From Margaritispora aquatica (taxonomy: Eukaryota > Ascomycota > Leotiomycetes > Helotiales > Discinellaceae): DNA of 64,000 nucleotides. Shown here piece after piece: positions 47,701 to 59,682 of the stretch. Numbering within the stretch: the stretch's first letter is position 1; each line of letters opens with the position of its first letter. Made by a program: the position numbers and the translations under genes. The notes under the pieces are model-generated. The model made no database searches, was not told the DNA's origin, and was given only the letters and a program-made list of their open reading frames with translations. The DNA lies in contig VJWN01000005.1 of NCBI GenBank assembly GCA_007644065.1, positions 744,001 through 808,000 on the forward strand, written 5' to 3'.

Positions 47701-49245
47701 GAATCGCCACGTATAGGACTCGCAAGCTTTCCCCCTTTCTTTCTTGCTTTTCAACGTTGATTGACCATTGTTCAGCCAATGAAGGCTATGTACCTCGGTA
47801 CCCTCATACATCCTACCCACTTGCTGCAACTCCTGCATTTATCCTATCACCAATAAACAGTTGTATCTACTTCGCCACTCTTGGAAACTGATACATACTA
47901 ACGCCACACCTGTGGCGCCACAATTCGGGTCTCCTAGCAAGTTTGCTTCGTTACCACCTTGTTACGATATTCTTTATAGGACGGACGGTTCGACAAGGAA
48001 CATAAAGCCGAAGACCATCGGGAGCAAGACAGGCAAGGAATCAAGAAAAGAGGGTTAGCAAAGGCTATTCCGCAATTGGGAATTGCAGCTCGATAATTAT
48101 TGTCTGCATGTACTCTTGCTGATATTCAGCAGCGTTTCTGTTTGCATTCAACGGTATTGTAAGATCTGACCAACCGATCGAATCCATAAAAGATCCAAAA
48201 AATGTACAACGATCAGAAGAAGTTTGAAATATGGGGACGGTCGGAACCACAGAAAAATACCAAATACTGCTGCGTTCTCCTCGGACCTCCAATTCTTAGG
48301 CATGATGCTATCGATCAAAGTTTCGGCTTCTCTAACTCAACCAGGAAATCGAAGAAAGTGTAGAGGTGAGGTGACCAACTGTAACATGAGGTTCACGGGT
48401 GGGGCGCGATATCCACACGTGATCCGTTGCGGGATCTCGGCTGCATGACCAGGGGTTCAATCTAGTTTTCTGAGCGGCGGATGTACTTGATGTGGGGGGT
48501 TCGTACTCCATAGTCGTTACACTGGGTGGCAAGAAAGTATAATTAGTATTCTACATCAACTAAGGTTGAATAGGTAGGTAATAAGTACAACCGCTACCCG
48601 TTTTCCCCATTTATGTGCATCAGCGGAAAAGAATCAGTCACAAGAACTGTGGCTGGTGCCTCATACTGGATGCATTTTCTCTTGTTACTGTTTGCGGTAT
48701 GGATGTTCGCTACATGACGAATGTTGTATTTCTTTTCAAGACCTATTGTATCAAGATGTTTGTTTCAAAGTTACGAATCCCGGAGGCGGACTCGATGACC
48801 GACATGAACTACAAGGCGCTTGTATGGCTTTTTATGTTGCTCTTGATGATTGAAGTGTCTTGTGCTCTTGGTGGGTTGATGTAGGTGGCTGCTCTGCTGT
48901 TGATGATCTACTGCCTGACCAGCTGCGGTATGGGGTTGGATGCATCAAGAGGCTTGCATGTCAAATGTCAAATGTCACAAGTATCGATATTTATTTTTGA
49001 TATGGGAAACTTGGAATTTCCTGGACCTTACTTATGGTGCTGCTTTACCTCTTTTCATTGCCCAGGCAAGGTATCTCAGCTCCTCCTTGTCATTGCGAGT
49101 TGAAAGCATGCATGTGAAGATAGGCAGGTCATGAGCAACAAATGCTCGAGCTCGAATTTCTTTCTATTGGTACAGATAGACACGCCTATGCGCCAAACCC
49201 ATCGTCCCTTGATATCAGCACAACCATATTGATCCATAACCCTCT
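41761..49245. other. 7.5-kb stretch without a recognisable gene
   Basis: No CDS supported. Open frames of 60-117 codons occur on both strands. They overlap, lack domains, and none can be joined with consensus introns into a recognisable protein. The first part may be a long 5' leader and promoter of the YTH gene. No tRNA with both boxes was found. Long non-coding RNAs or lineage-specific small genes cannot be excluded. Confidence 0.5.
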
Positions 49246-50090
49246 CTAATCTTTCTTGAGAGGCTTGTAGATCTCTTGAATGCCATCCTTCGTAATAATC
49301 ATCATCTGCAGCCCATCACCGACCTCAATATGTCTTTCCACGGCACTGTCGAACGCATCTTTCACCAAGTCCTCAACTGAGCCCCGACTTAATGGAATTC
49401 GCTCTCGCTCCTGCAATGCATGTCCTACTCCACTGCCTGGCATATACTGGTTCTTGAAGTTGACCTGGTTATCCAAGAAAGGCATAATCAAGCTTGCCGC
49501 CGCACCAGCTGCTCTGCATTGCTCCCGCTCATAGCTTCCAACTGGATCGTATGAATAGACTGCTCCGCGACCCTCCTCATCCAAGCCTCCCAAAATGGCA
49601 GTAACGTAGTATGGGAAGAAACGCTTTCCATACAGAATGGTTGCCAGTCGCTGTGCGCATGCCTTCACGCTCATGGGCTTGCCGTGTTGGTATCGGTACA
49701 TCTTGACAATGGCATCAAGGCGTTCCTTCAGGGCGTGGCCATCTGCGGCGAAACCGACGACAGAGAGAACCAGCGTAGCATCATCTTGAGACTCGGTTGT
49801 ACCACCAATCTTGAAGACTTTCGGGGAGTAGCGTGTGTTGATACTGTAGCCAGATGTGGATCGAGTGTCGCCTGCTACGATTGTGAAGTCTGAACCTGAG
49901 ATCGCAAGAGTGGAGCCGCCGTTGTCAGTGTATCTATAAAACACTTTAGCAGATTAATGGCAGTTTATTCAAAGTATACACACGGGTAGAAGCCGTGCTC
50001 CTTGTTGTGTCCAGAAGCTGTTGACGCTGCTTGGTTGAAGGAGTAATTGGGTCCGTTCATCAGCGGATTCTGACTGAACATTGCGGCCAT
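49246..50090 (-). CDS. PRE7: 20S proteasome subunit beta6 (PSMB1/Pre7 type)
   Basis: Non-catalytic beta6 subunit of the 20S core. Two exons (50090-49984, 49933-49246) give 264 residues. The propeptide MAAMFSQNPLMNGPNYSF leads through FYP|YTDNGGSTLAISGSDF into AGDTRSTSGYSINTRYSPKVF. Then come GFAADGHALKERL, LYGKRFFPYYVTAILGGLDEEG, AVYSYDPVGSYEREQC, AAASLIMPFLDNQVNFKNQY and ERHIEVGDGLQMMIITKDG. The intron starts GTGTGT, and the join gives the family FYPYTDNGG sequence. An upstream extension of the same frame exists but ATG 50090 gives the family-length propeptide. Divergent from STT4 with 259 bp between start codons. Confidence 0.96.
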
Positions 50091-50349
50091 CTTGATTTGT
50101 GATTTCGAAAGTTTATGGGAGAGCGTATTTCGAAGTTTGTGGTAAGAGTCGTAGAAGTTTTGGTTGTTATGTTGTGAAGGTTGTGATGAGGCTACTGTTT
50201 GCTGAAGCTTCAATCTGGATGTCGCGTTCTCGTCTGCCTTCAATACACTAGCGCGGTAGTTTGACAGGGGTAGCTCAGCGACCGGAACCAAGAAATTCAG
50301 AAGTGTAGAAGATTGCGATTCCTAAGCTGAGCGCTTTCTTCATTGAACT

Positions 50350-53300
50350 ATGGATACGTATGCTACAAATCCTTAATCCACTTGACGTGATCTAACAGTT
50401 CTATAGGGTATCCAGAAACATTCGCCGTCAGGCACTTCAGAAGATTGCCGCGTTGTCCGCGACGTCATTAGCATCGACGTCCTCGTTTGAAGGTTCGGAT
50501 CTTGATAGGCTATGTAAAGGCTGCCCAGATCATGGAAAGGCAAAGTCGAAGTTGAATGGCAGTAGGAGAGATGGATCTCTGGCCCGGACACCAATGGTAG
50601 GGCATACGGACTTCTAGCAGACGGAGACTGATGGCAACAGAATATAAGGGAATTTGAAGTCCTGCTGGCCTTATGTAAAGCTGCACCTCTGCTACAAACA
50701 CGTCAGAGTGCAGAAAGACTTCTGGACCAATTATCGCCATATATCCTAGAAGCACACTCTCAAACCTTTGTGTCTTCTCCATTCTTCAGGGAGATTGAGC
50801 CCTCGCCAATCGAGGCATTAAGTTACCATCTTACCACAGCTCTACTGTGCATTGGTATAAACCATGACTCCCTGAGGGAGACAGTTTCCGACAAGATTTG
50901 GACATATCTTGAGCACTGTAGCCATGCGTCTGAGGCAGTTTCTTCACCTCCGGGGGCAGGCTCAGAAAGCGGAAGCACGAGTGAGATGGAGGATGCTATT
51001 CAGGTTGCTACGATCTCCCTGTCGGTCCTCGGATTTCTTGATGCTGCTGCGACCTATGCAAATTTTTGGAGCTCTTCGGCAAGACTAGCTGTGCTTGGTC
51101 GTATAAAGAGCATCCTATCTGAGGGCTTCTTAGTTGCAGTTGAGACAGCGTTTTCTACGATCAGAATTTCGCATTTCCAGCATAATGATGTGAAAGAATG
51201 GAAGCGCCTGGTTCGACATTATGCCGCTATTGGACGACCTCTGGGAGCTATGCTACTGCAACGAAGCCTGATGTGGCTCTTGGTCGCCGGTACCTCTCTC
51301 CTTCTCGCCAATATTAATGTGCTCAGAGGTAGTGATATCCTTGATCTTCTTATGTCTGGCACTGGTATTACCAGACCTGATTCGGACCATGGCGAATTTG
51401 ATTTTGAAACTATTGAGACGATGGCCGACCTTGCAAGTGACGAGATGAGTCTTTTAGAAGATGGAGCTGATTACCTTCGCCTGGGATCTGCATGGCAACA
51501 ACGTCTTGCGTTTTCAGTCAAGTCTGGAGCTCTGACTAGTTATCTTAATTGTGCGCTGTTGAACGAAGACGCTGCTGACCCGGATATCCTAATGACTTGG
51601 CTGGAAGATACGCTTGCCGATCCGGTACAAATGGCAGACGAGACACTTGCTAGCGTTGTTCTCCGCTCAATGGCTCTCATCTCTAAACTATCGCCAGAAT
51701 TTGCTCCAAATGTAAGTCGATTGTTGCCACGGTTTATCGTGCAGGGTGGTACTCGTGGGCAAACAATCACAGTTGCCTCAAGCTGTCTGGCTTATGTTTT
51801 GCAAATTCTGTCGCAGGATGCCGTCATTACAACACTGTATACTCTTGGAAATGTTTTGAGCTCTAGCGTCAGTGCAGAACGAGCTTTAAGTGGTGCTAAT
51901 GGTGATTCGGGGGCAGATGGTTTCTACGGTGGTAAACACTCTACAGGTAGCTCCATTTCCTTAACGAATAATGGAGAGGAAGAGACTTCTGCAGTTCATG
52001 GGAATGTCGTACAAGCCATTTGTGGTATCGCAAATAACTGTAACGACCCCAAGATTACAGCTCTTGCACTTTCTATGCTCCTTCAAAAGATCGACAAAGT
52101 CAGCAGATCTATTGATGCAAGAATTATCACGGAGACGACTGGTCTAGCACTCAGTGGAGGGCCAATCGAATTTCGCGGTCTACTAAAGCTCTATGCAAGA
52201 ATCAGTCATCAGGGCGTGATTCAAAACAATGAGTCGCTGCTGATTGCCGTTATGAAAGGACGCGATTTTTTGTCATCGAGTATAGGCAGGGAGTCTCCAC
52301 TCTTTGAAATATACCTGGAGCATCTGTTGGAGGCTATTATCAGCTTTGGTGATGTCCACCAAGTACAAAGTACTAAGGAAACCGATGTAGAGGTTGCTGC
52401 ACGGGAAATTGCCCAACTTTTACAGCCACTTGCATTGCTAATGTCGAACAATGATCTTGCTTCCGATAATAGTCTTAGCGAAGACATGTTGGCACTTGTT
52501 AGGGATGCATGGTTCAATATTGTTGTTCACGGATTTGCCACCAATACCGAAAGGGGTCGTAGGTATCTGAAGGAACTTCGAATCATTGCAATTCATTCAA
52601 GGCCGCTCGTTACAGAGCAGCGAGGAGAACAGACCGAAAGCGATATCGAACTTAACACAGTATTACGTCGAGGCATGAGCTCAGATCATGAGGCTATTCA
52701 AAAGAAAAAGTTAACTGCTCTTCTGCCATCGGCAACCTCGGAGATCAGAAGTCTTAGCTACCGAAAGGTCATTTTCTTACATGCAGCATATCTCGTTGAA
52801 ACACTTCGTGCTGAATCGGGAGACTGTACGAAGGCTCTCACATACTTTTTGGAGCCTAGTATGCGACGAGGTGAAATGAGCAGCGCCATGGGGGCTGTTA
52901 CTGCAGTGGTGATGGACACATACTTGCGTCGAACTCTGACCGGTACCAATCGGACCTTTTCAGCTCCATATGTTGCAAATCAACTTGCCTCAATATTCAG
53001 TGGCTGTTGCTACCGCATCGAACGGGTCCAGGAAGCAGCGATTAAATGCGCTGACAAGATTCTGCAAAATGTTCCTTCAGCTCTCTGTCAAAAGTCATCA
53101 TTGTTTGCACTCTTGGAATTGTTGTCTCTAATGTGGGCCAGTTGTCTGGAAGCCGAAACCGATGAGTACGAATGGAAGTCTACTTTTGTTTCAACAAGAG
53201 GAAAAGTCACAGTTGAGCTATCGGACGATTTTGAGATGCGAAGGCGCACTCTAAACAAGCTTTATCTCAAAGCCAAAGCTTGGGTGACAATGGTGATCAA

Positions 53301-56300
53301 TATTGCACCTCTGGATGTGAAAGGTCTTCTGCAAACATATCTTTCTGAATATGATGACGAAGGGGCTTATGGACATATATCACTTGGCAGGTCCTTCGCA
53401 AACGAGATGGGAGCAGTTATTCCTGTTTCAGACCAAAGACTCGGCGCAATCGATCGACACGGAGATGCCAATATTAATACTGCGTCAGATTTTATTGCCC
53501 AGTATACCACTCGTCAAGAATATCGCTACGCCGATGCGCTACCTGATCACGATGCTGGGTTTGCCCGATTCATGCACCTCGATGATGGAAAAGGGTCAAT
53601 GATATCGAAATCAGACAGAGAATTTGAGGATGCCAACACTGTACTTTCCCATCTCTACGAGCGTTGTTTAAAGCACAAACATATCCCCATTGGAGAGCTT
53701 CGTGATGTTCTCAGACGAGCAGCAGCGTTACTTTGCAGAACCAAGAAGGATGAATGTGCAGTCGTGCATCATTTAGTAGCCATCCCGTTCATGATCTTCA
53801 CGAAGCAATCCATCAAGTTGGGCATCTCATTGTGGCTTGGTGTCATCAATGAAAACCCACGTATGGAGCCACGTCTTCTCATGGAGATTGCGCAGCAATG
53901 GGAAGCCACGGTGCATCGTCGAGTGGGTATCTTCAATAGCAAATTCTTGTAAGTCTTTCTCGTTTATGATTCGCGCCTGAGCTAAACATACGAAGGCATC
54001 CCGATCCATTCTACGTCAAAGAAGAATTTGCTCCCAGTGACAGAGCCACGATCCTGAAGCGACAACAGCATGCTAATAGTATGCTTGCCCCACATACACG
54101 CCTGTTGCAATTCCTAACAAGCCACTTCAACGCAACTCGACTCGGAAGTCCTCACACTGAAAAGGCCTTTCTGAGACTTTTAGATGTCACGATTACTCAT
54201 CTGAAGGGCTCTACTGGACATCCCCTTGCACGCGAGATTCGATTCCAGATCGTTCTGTTTGGGCTCAAAGTCCTGAAACATAGTACTGGTCTTGATGAAC
54301 ACGCCAAATGCTTGCTCAAAGATCGCATATTATCAGCCGGCCTGAGCTGGTTTAATTTTGCCCCTTGCTGGTCATTTGGTGGAAATAGACTCCAGCTCAA
54401 AGCAGAAACTCGTCTTCTTGCTGATGTAACAGCCACTTTGAGTGAAGTTTCTAATATTGGGAATAAGACAACACCACTAATGAAGGCAATCCAAGCTAAA
54501 GGGTCTTTACTACAAGCATTAATTGACAGCGAGCAGCAAAGGCTGGCGGTCTGGCTATATCCAACCTCATTGCCTCGTGAGACATATCTCTCAAATACCG
54601 GAAGAGGTCCATCAGAAGCGACTGTTTCTGGTCTCATAAGAACGGCCTGGCAGGAAAGCCCGTCTCTGGCGATACAGCTCACAGCCAGATTTCCGTCGGC
54701 CAGGATACTCAAAGAAGTAAGATGGTTACTGCTCAATTTTCCTGACAAAGCCATTGCAGAGCCAGAGGGCGTACAGGTTCTCCTAGGGGCCGCACTACCT
54801 AATGATGTCTCATTTCAGCTGAGATACCTCTTGTACTGGGCCTCTGTCAACCCTATTACTGCAGTTACGTACTTCTTGCCGGCTTACCGCAACAATCCGT
54901 TTATTCTGCAGTATGCTATGCGGGCCTTGGAAAGTCATTCAGTCGATGTTACATTCTTTTACGTTCCTCAAGTTGTCCAAACACTGCGTTATGATGCATT
55001 AGGCTATGTCGAAAGATATATCGTGGAGACTGCCAAATTCTCTCAACTATTTGCCCATCAGATCATTTGGAACATCAAGGCAAATGCTTACAAAGACGAA
55101 GATTCAACAATTGTCAGTACCACTAAAGAAGTAATAAGAACATCCTGCTAACATTTAAACAGCCTGATCCTGTAAAGCCAACTCTTGACAAGGTAATGAA
55201 CCGAATGATTGCAGAATTCTCTGAGGTCGACAGGACATTCTACGAGCGTGAATTCACCTTCTTTGACGAGGTCACTAGCATTTCCGGGAAACTCAAACCC
55301 TTCATCAAGAGACCTAAGCCAGAGAAGAAGCAAAAAATTGAAGAGGAATTGCGAAAAATCAAGGTTGATGTAGGTGTTTACTTGCCTAGTAACCCTGATG
55401 GAGTTGTGATTGGCATTGATCGAAAGTCTGGAAAGCCTCTTCAGAGTCACGCTAAAGCTCCTTACATGGCCACATTTCGCATCCAGAAGAGCATTGGGGA
55501 TTTGGAAAGCACCGAAGATATGCTCGAAGAGACGAATGCAAGCGAAATGGTGCCAACAGACAGCACAATCGAGATTTGGCAATCCGCCATCTTCAAGGTT
55601 GGTGACGACTGTCGTCAAGATGTGCTAGCTTTGCAGATGATCGCTGCGTTCCGAGGAATCTTCAACGATGTAGGACTGGACGTCTACGTGTTTCCATACC
55701 GCGTTACTGCCACCGCTCCCGGATGTGGTGTCATTGACGTCCTACCCAATTCTATCTCACGAGACATGCTAGGCCGCGAGTCCGTCAACGGGCTTTACGA
55801 CTACTTCATCTCGAGATACGGCAACGAAGACTCCCTCCGCTTCCAAGAAGCGCGCAGCAATTTCGTAAAAAGCATGGCCGCTTACTCCATCATCTCGTTC
55901 CTCCTACAATTCAAGGATCGTCATAACGGCAACATCATGCTCGACGACGCCGGCCACATTCTGCACATCGATTTTGGGTTCTGCTTCGACATCGCGCCTG
56001 GCGGTGTCAAGTTCGAGCGCGCCCCCTTCAAGCTCACCTCCGAGATGATGGCCGTCATGGGCGGCAGCACCGACCATCAGGCCTTCAAGTGGTTCGAGGA
56101 GCTGTGCGTCAAGGCCTTCTTGGCATCCAGGCCCTACACCGAGAAGTTGTCGCAGCTCGTGCTGCTGATGATGGATTCGGGCTTGCCATGCTTCAAACCG
56201 GAGAGCGTGCAGCATTTTAAGGATCGTTTTGTCCTGGAGAAGAGCGAGCGCGAGGCAGCGGATTTCATGAGAGGGTTGGTCAAGAGGAGCTACAATAGTT

Positions 56301-56356
56301 ATTCGACGGCTGTGTATGATCAGTTCCAGTTGATGACGAATGGAATTCCGTACTAG
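50350..56356 (+). CDS. STT4: Phosphatidylinositol 4-kinase III alpha (Stt4 type)
   Basis: Makes PI4P at the plasma membrane. Five exons (50350-50357, 50407-50596, 50641-53948, 53996-55112, 55163-56356) give 1938 residues. Coding exon 1 is only 8 nt (ATGGATAC) and splices into MDTVSRNIRRQALQKIAALS. The long N-terminal part is helical repeat-like. A PIK helical domain lies in exon 4 (WESPSLAIQL-like QESPSLAIQLTARFPSARI, LLYWASVNPITAVTYFLPAYRNNPF). Exon 5 carries the kinase: FKVGDDCRQDVLALQMI, APGCGVIDVLPNS, QFKDRHNGNIMLDD (catalytic, about residue 1793) and HIDFGFCFD (about 1811). It ends YDQFQLMTNGIPY. The ED-STI|PDPVKPTLDK junction uses donor GTCAGT. Size and motif order are those of Stt4. 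Confidence 0.96.
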
Positions 56357-57100
56357 ATGGGGGCCCGGGAGGGGAAATGGCGGATGGGAAATTGTGGATC
56401 GTATTGTGTAGGAAGTGTGAGGGTTGGGTGTAGATAGACACTTCAATTGGCGATCTAGCGAGAATTTACCTTAAATTGCAGTCGATTTTTCGAGATTCAA
56501 GAACCAAAAGCGTCATCTCACATCTCACACCCGAAAGATGCCTACTCGGAGCCCACCTCGTGTAATTTAGACCATGAGACTATACCTTCTTCCCCAACGT
56601 CCGAGGGAATAGAGTTTATCTCCTGATACAGAGAGCAGAGAGCAAAAAGGAGGAAAACGCTCGACGTTGTCGAGCTTGCGAGGTGTTGGTTAAGAAAGTG
56701 GTCTAAGTAAGGTAGACTAGAAAGCAGAAAACGTGAAGTGTCTAGGCTGGTAGGTAGGTAGGTAGACAGGTCATTAGTCTGCACTTGGAAGAGAGGGGAG
56801 GGACGTGGATAGACCATCGTCACTCGGTATGGTTAATAAGTGTTTCAAGAGTTCACGTAAATTTGCATATGAGGTTAGCAGTGAGCAATGAACGGTGAGA
56901 GGTTGGTTGAAGAATGAGATACAGGTAAGATTACCGTGGGTAGAGAAAAAGGATATTGGGAAGGATGTGTCAGAAAAGAGAGTCAGTTTAAAGTAAGTAG
57001 GGTATCTTCATCATTCATTCATAACGAGACTCATGTCCCAATCCCGTATCCCGAATCCCATGTCCTGTTTCCCTTTACTCCACCCCAGCCGTAAACAAAC
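56357..57100. other. Convergent intergenic region with a TAGG microsatellite
   Basis: 3' flanks of STT4 and the P450 gene. A (TAGG)4 tract lies at 56749-56766. No supported gene. Confidence 0.5.
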
Positions 57101-58788
57101 TCACAACCCCCCCTTCTCATACAACCCAACCCTGACGCCTTGGCCCGGCTGCAGTACAATCTCAGCCTTCAAGCACGGGTTTCCCCCATCCACGCTCCCC
57201 ATGAAGCTCTCCACCCTCTCGTACCGCTGCAGCATCCGCACAATCGTATATCCCATCTCGGTCAGCGCAAATTGCTGCCCAATGCAGATTCTCGGGCCGC
57301 CATTGAACGGGATGTAGTTCCATGGCCGCGGCTGCCAGCTCTCCCATCGCTCGGGCTTGAAGGCCAATGGTTCCGGAGTGAGATCTTCGCGTCGCTGCAT
57401 CACGAGTGTGGAGTAGCCGATCGGTGTGTCCTTTAGGATACCGACTGGTGAGAGACCGTCTGCTCCTCCGCCTCGTGGGAGCGTGGTGTCTTTTAGTGCC
57501 AATCGCACGTTGAACGGGACGACAGGGTAGAGGCGTAGGGTTTCGTTCATGGTGTTTTGGAGGTACTTCATCTTCTTTAGATCCTCGTACGTAGGGGCAC
57601 GCTCCAAGCCGATTGTAGCGATGATTTCCGCCCGCAACGCAGCCACGACTTCAGGGTGGCGAGAGAGTTCGTAGAATGTCCATGAAAGGGTCGAGGCAGT
57701 GGTGTCACGCCCAGCGAGGAGAACGGCGACGAGTTGATCCCGTAGCACGGTGCGGTCCCGTGTGAATGCAGCGAGGGCGTGCAGGAAGGTGTATCCTTCC
57801 TCGGATTTGGTTTTTGTGGCGAGTTCGGCGGGAGAGAGGAGGAGTGCCTGGTCTATGTAAGGGTTCACGAAGGAGTTGATTACTTTGATGCCGGCGAAGA
57901 AGGTCTTTCGTGGGACGAGAGGGTTGAGGGGCCTTAGTTATACTTGGTTAGTGCGTATCCCATGGTTACCTGAGGTGAGGGAAATGACTTACCCTGCTCG
58001 TGCAATGATATTCTGTACTCGCTGCACTTCCCCAAACGCCTCCGCGAATTCGACATCCTTCTCCAAACTCCCAACACTTCTTCCGAGCAAGAAATGCGTA
58101 GCAGCATCAAGTGTATACTTGAAGAACAAATCACTCACGTCCAAACCCCCCACACCACCAAGCGCCTGACCCTTCCTAATCTGCTCCATGAGAATCTGAA
58201 CATGCTTTTCAAACACATCCAGATCGCTCACTCGATCCTTAATGAACTGCGGCCTGATGAGCTGTCTTGATGCATGCCACTGATCCAGATCCGTGACGAA
58301 GATACTATCGCCTAGGAAATCCTTCCACTCATTGTGGAACGGCTCGCCCTTGCCGTAATCCGTGAACTGTGTCGCGAGGATGGCCTTGATGTTCTCCGGA
58401 TCGGCGGTAAAGACCACACGTCGTCCTCCGGGCGCTGCTTCCACTGTGTACCGGGTCCCGGTGGGAGTGTTGAAGAAACTGGCCCAGACTTCGAGGTTCT
58501 GGTGCTTGATGGTTCCTTGGACGCCTTTCCAGATGAGATCCAAGTCTGGGACGGTGTTAGTGACGTATAGAAAGTGCCACGAGAACATCCATCCAAATAC
58601 ATACCAAGAGGTAACCATGTCTTGACTTTGTACGCCCTCCCACCCAGTCGTCGAATGCTCAGATTCACATTGATCCATTGTGTGATTTTCAACAGAGTCA
58701 ATACTACCACCACAAAGACCGCCGTCGACTTGACGTCCACCTTAGCGAGGATCTCTTCAATCATGACGGAGATCGACAGCTCCAACAA
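57101..58788 (-). CDS. Cytochrome P450, CYP52-like (fatty acid / alkane hydroxylase type)
   Basis: Three exons (58788-58605, 58545-57993, 57932-57101) give 522 residues. An N-terminal membrane anchor (STAVFVVVVLTLLKITQWI) is followed by SIRRLGGRAYKVKTWLP. The catalytic signatures are present: I-helix VLLAGRDTTAST (about 319), ExxR in NETLRLYPVVP (about 376-379), PERW, and heme loop FNGGPRICIGQQFA with the ligand Cys at about 462. The RRLG motif, DFLGDSIFVTDLDQWHASRQLIRPQF and SDLFFKYTLDAATHFLLGRS match CYP52-type omega-hydroxylases. It acts in the ER with cytochrome P450 reductase. Substrate is inferred from family only. No biosynthetic cluster surrounds it. Confidence 0.9.
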
Positions 58789-59682
58789 ACACTAGAATAA
58801 ATGAGGTGAGCTTAGGATCTGTCAGCTGATGTCGATATATAAGGTAAGTATGGTAGGTATATATATAAAATAGTCGAAAAGATGGAAGGACATACAAGCA
58901 TGCTGCACCTTCCTTATATCAAGCTAACCTGTTCCCCGGCCCAAGCATGACCCCCGGATCCAGTGTCCTCTAGTCGGTGGATCATTACACCACGTCGCAC
59001 TTTCCTAGTTCCGACATTGGGTGTCCCGTATCCCGCGCTCGATTCTTTTCCACTTGAAAAAGTGTGTAAAAGCCATCCAAGTTCTCTCGCTTCCGTGGCT
59101 TCCCTCATCGCTTGGAACACTTCGAGTGGGTCAGCGTTAACCTCGAAACGTTCATGCGAACCACACCAACCGGAAAGGGATTACCGTCAGATAAATCCAT
59201 GCGAGATGAGCGGGGTACACCCTGGCGTTTTGGTTCAATGACTCTCGAATAGGTCAAGTCATTGGTCAGTGCCCTGCCCAGGCCTTCTCCATACTTACCG
59301 AGCTTGCATGTGCTTTGTGGGGTAAGTGACCAAGCTTGTCATGGAAGAAACACCAACGGTCCGAGTCGGCGGTCGGTCAGGTTTTATCCTTTCATGTCGA
59401 TCTTGGAAAGTCGGCCGGCTGTCAATATCATTTGTTAGAACGGCCGGCCGGGGCACGGTGAGGATGAAGAGTACATTGTGTAGGTATCTTTCCTAAAGTA
59501 AATTGACCCCATTGCTCCTGAATAATGCCCTGTCCGTCTTGTACCCCATAATCACGATGCTTATGCCCCAGAACTCCACAATGGCGGGGAACCCACCCAA
59601 GCCAAGCAAATACAATTTTCAATCACCTAACTCCAACTCCAACTTTCACGCCAACTCCAGATTCAAACCCTTCAACACCCAT
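58789..59682. other. Region between P450 and hexosaminidase genes
   Basis: About 890 bp, no supported gene. It contains a TA-rich tract at 58855-58870 and a tRNA-like A-box remnant near 58930-58995 on the minus strand that lacks a T-arm. Confidence 0.45.

Noticed and set aside
48440..48480. GGGGTTCAATC element resembling a B-box
   Set aside because: No complementary stems and no upstream A-box at the right distance.
43000..49200. Numerous 60-117 codon open frames on both strands
   Set aside because: Mutually overlapping, no domains, no consensus introns that join them into a plausible protein.
55904..56446. 180-codon minus-strand frame opposite the STT4 kinase domain
   Set aside because: Antisense shadow of a strongly conserved kinase exon.
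58925..58995. tRNA-like GTGGTGTAATGATCCAC hairpin on the minus strand
   Set aside because: Looks like a D-arm with A-box, but no proper anticodon arm or TTCRA T-loop follows; at most a relic.
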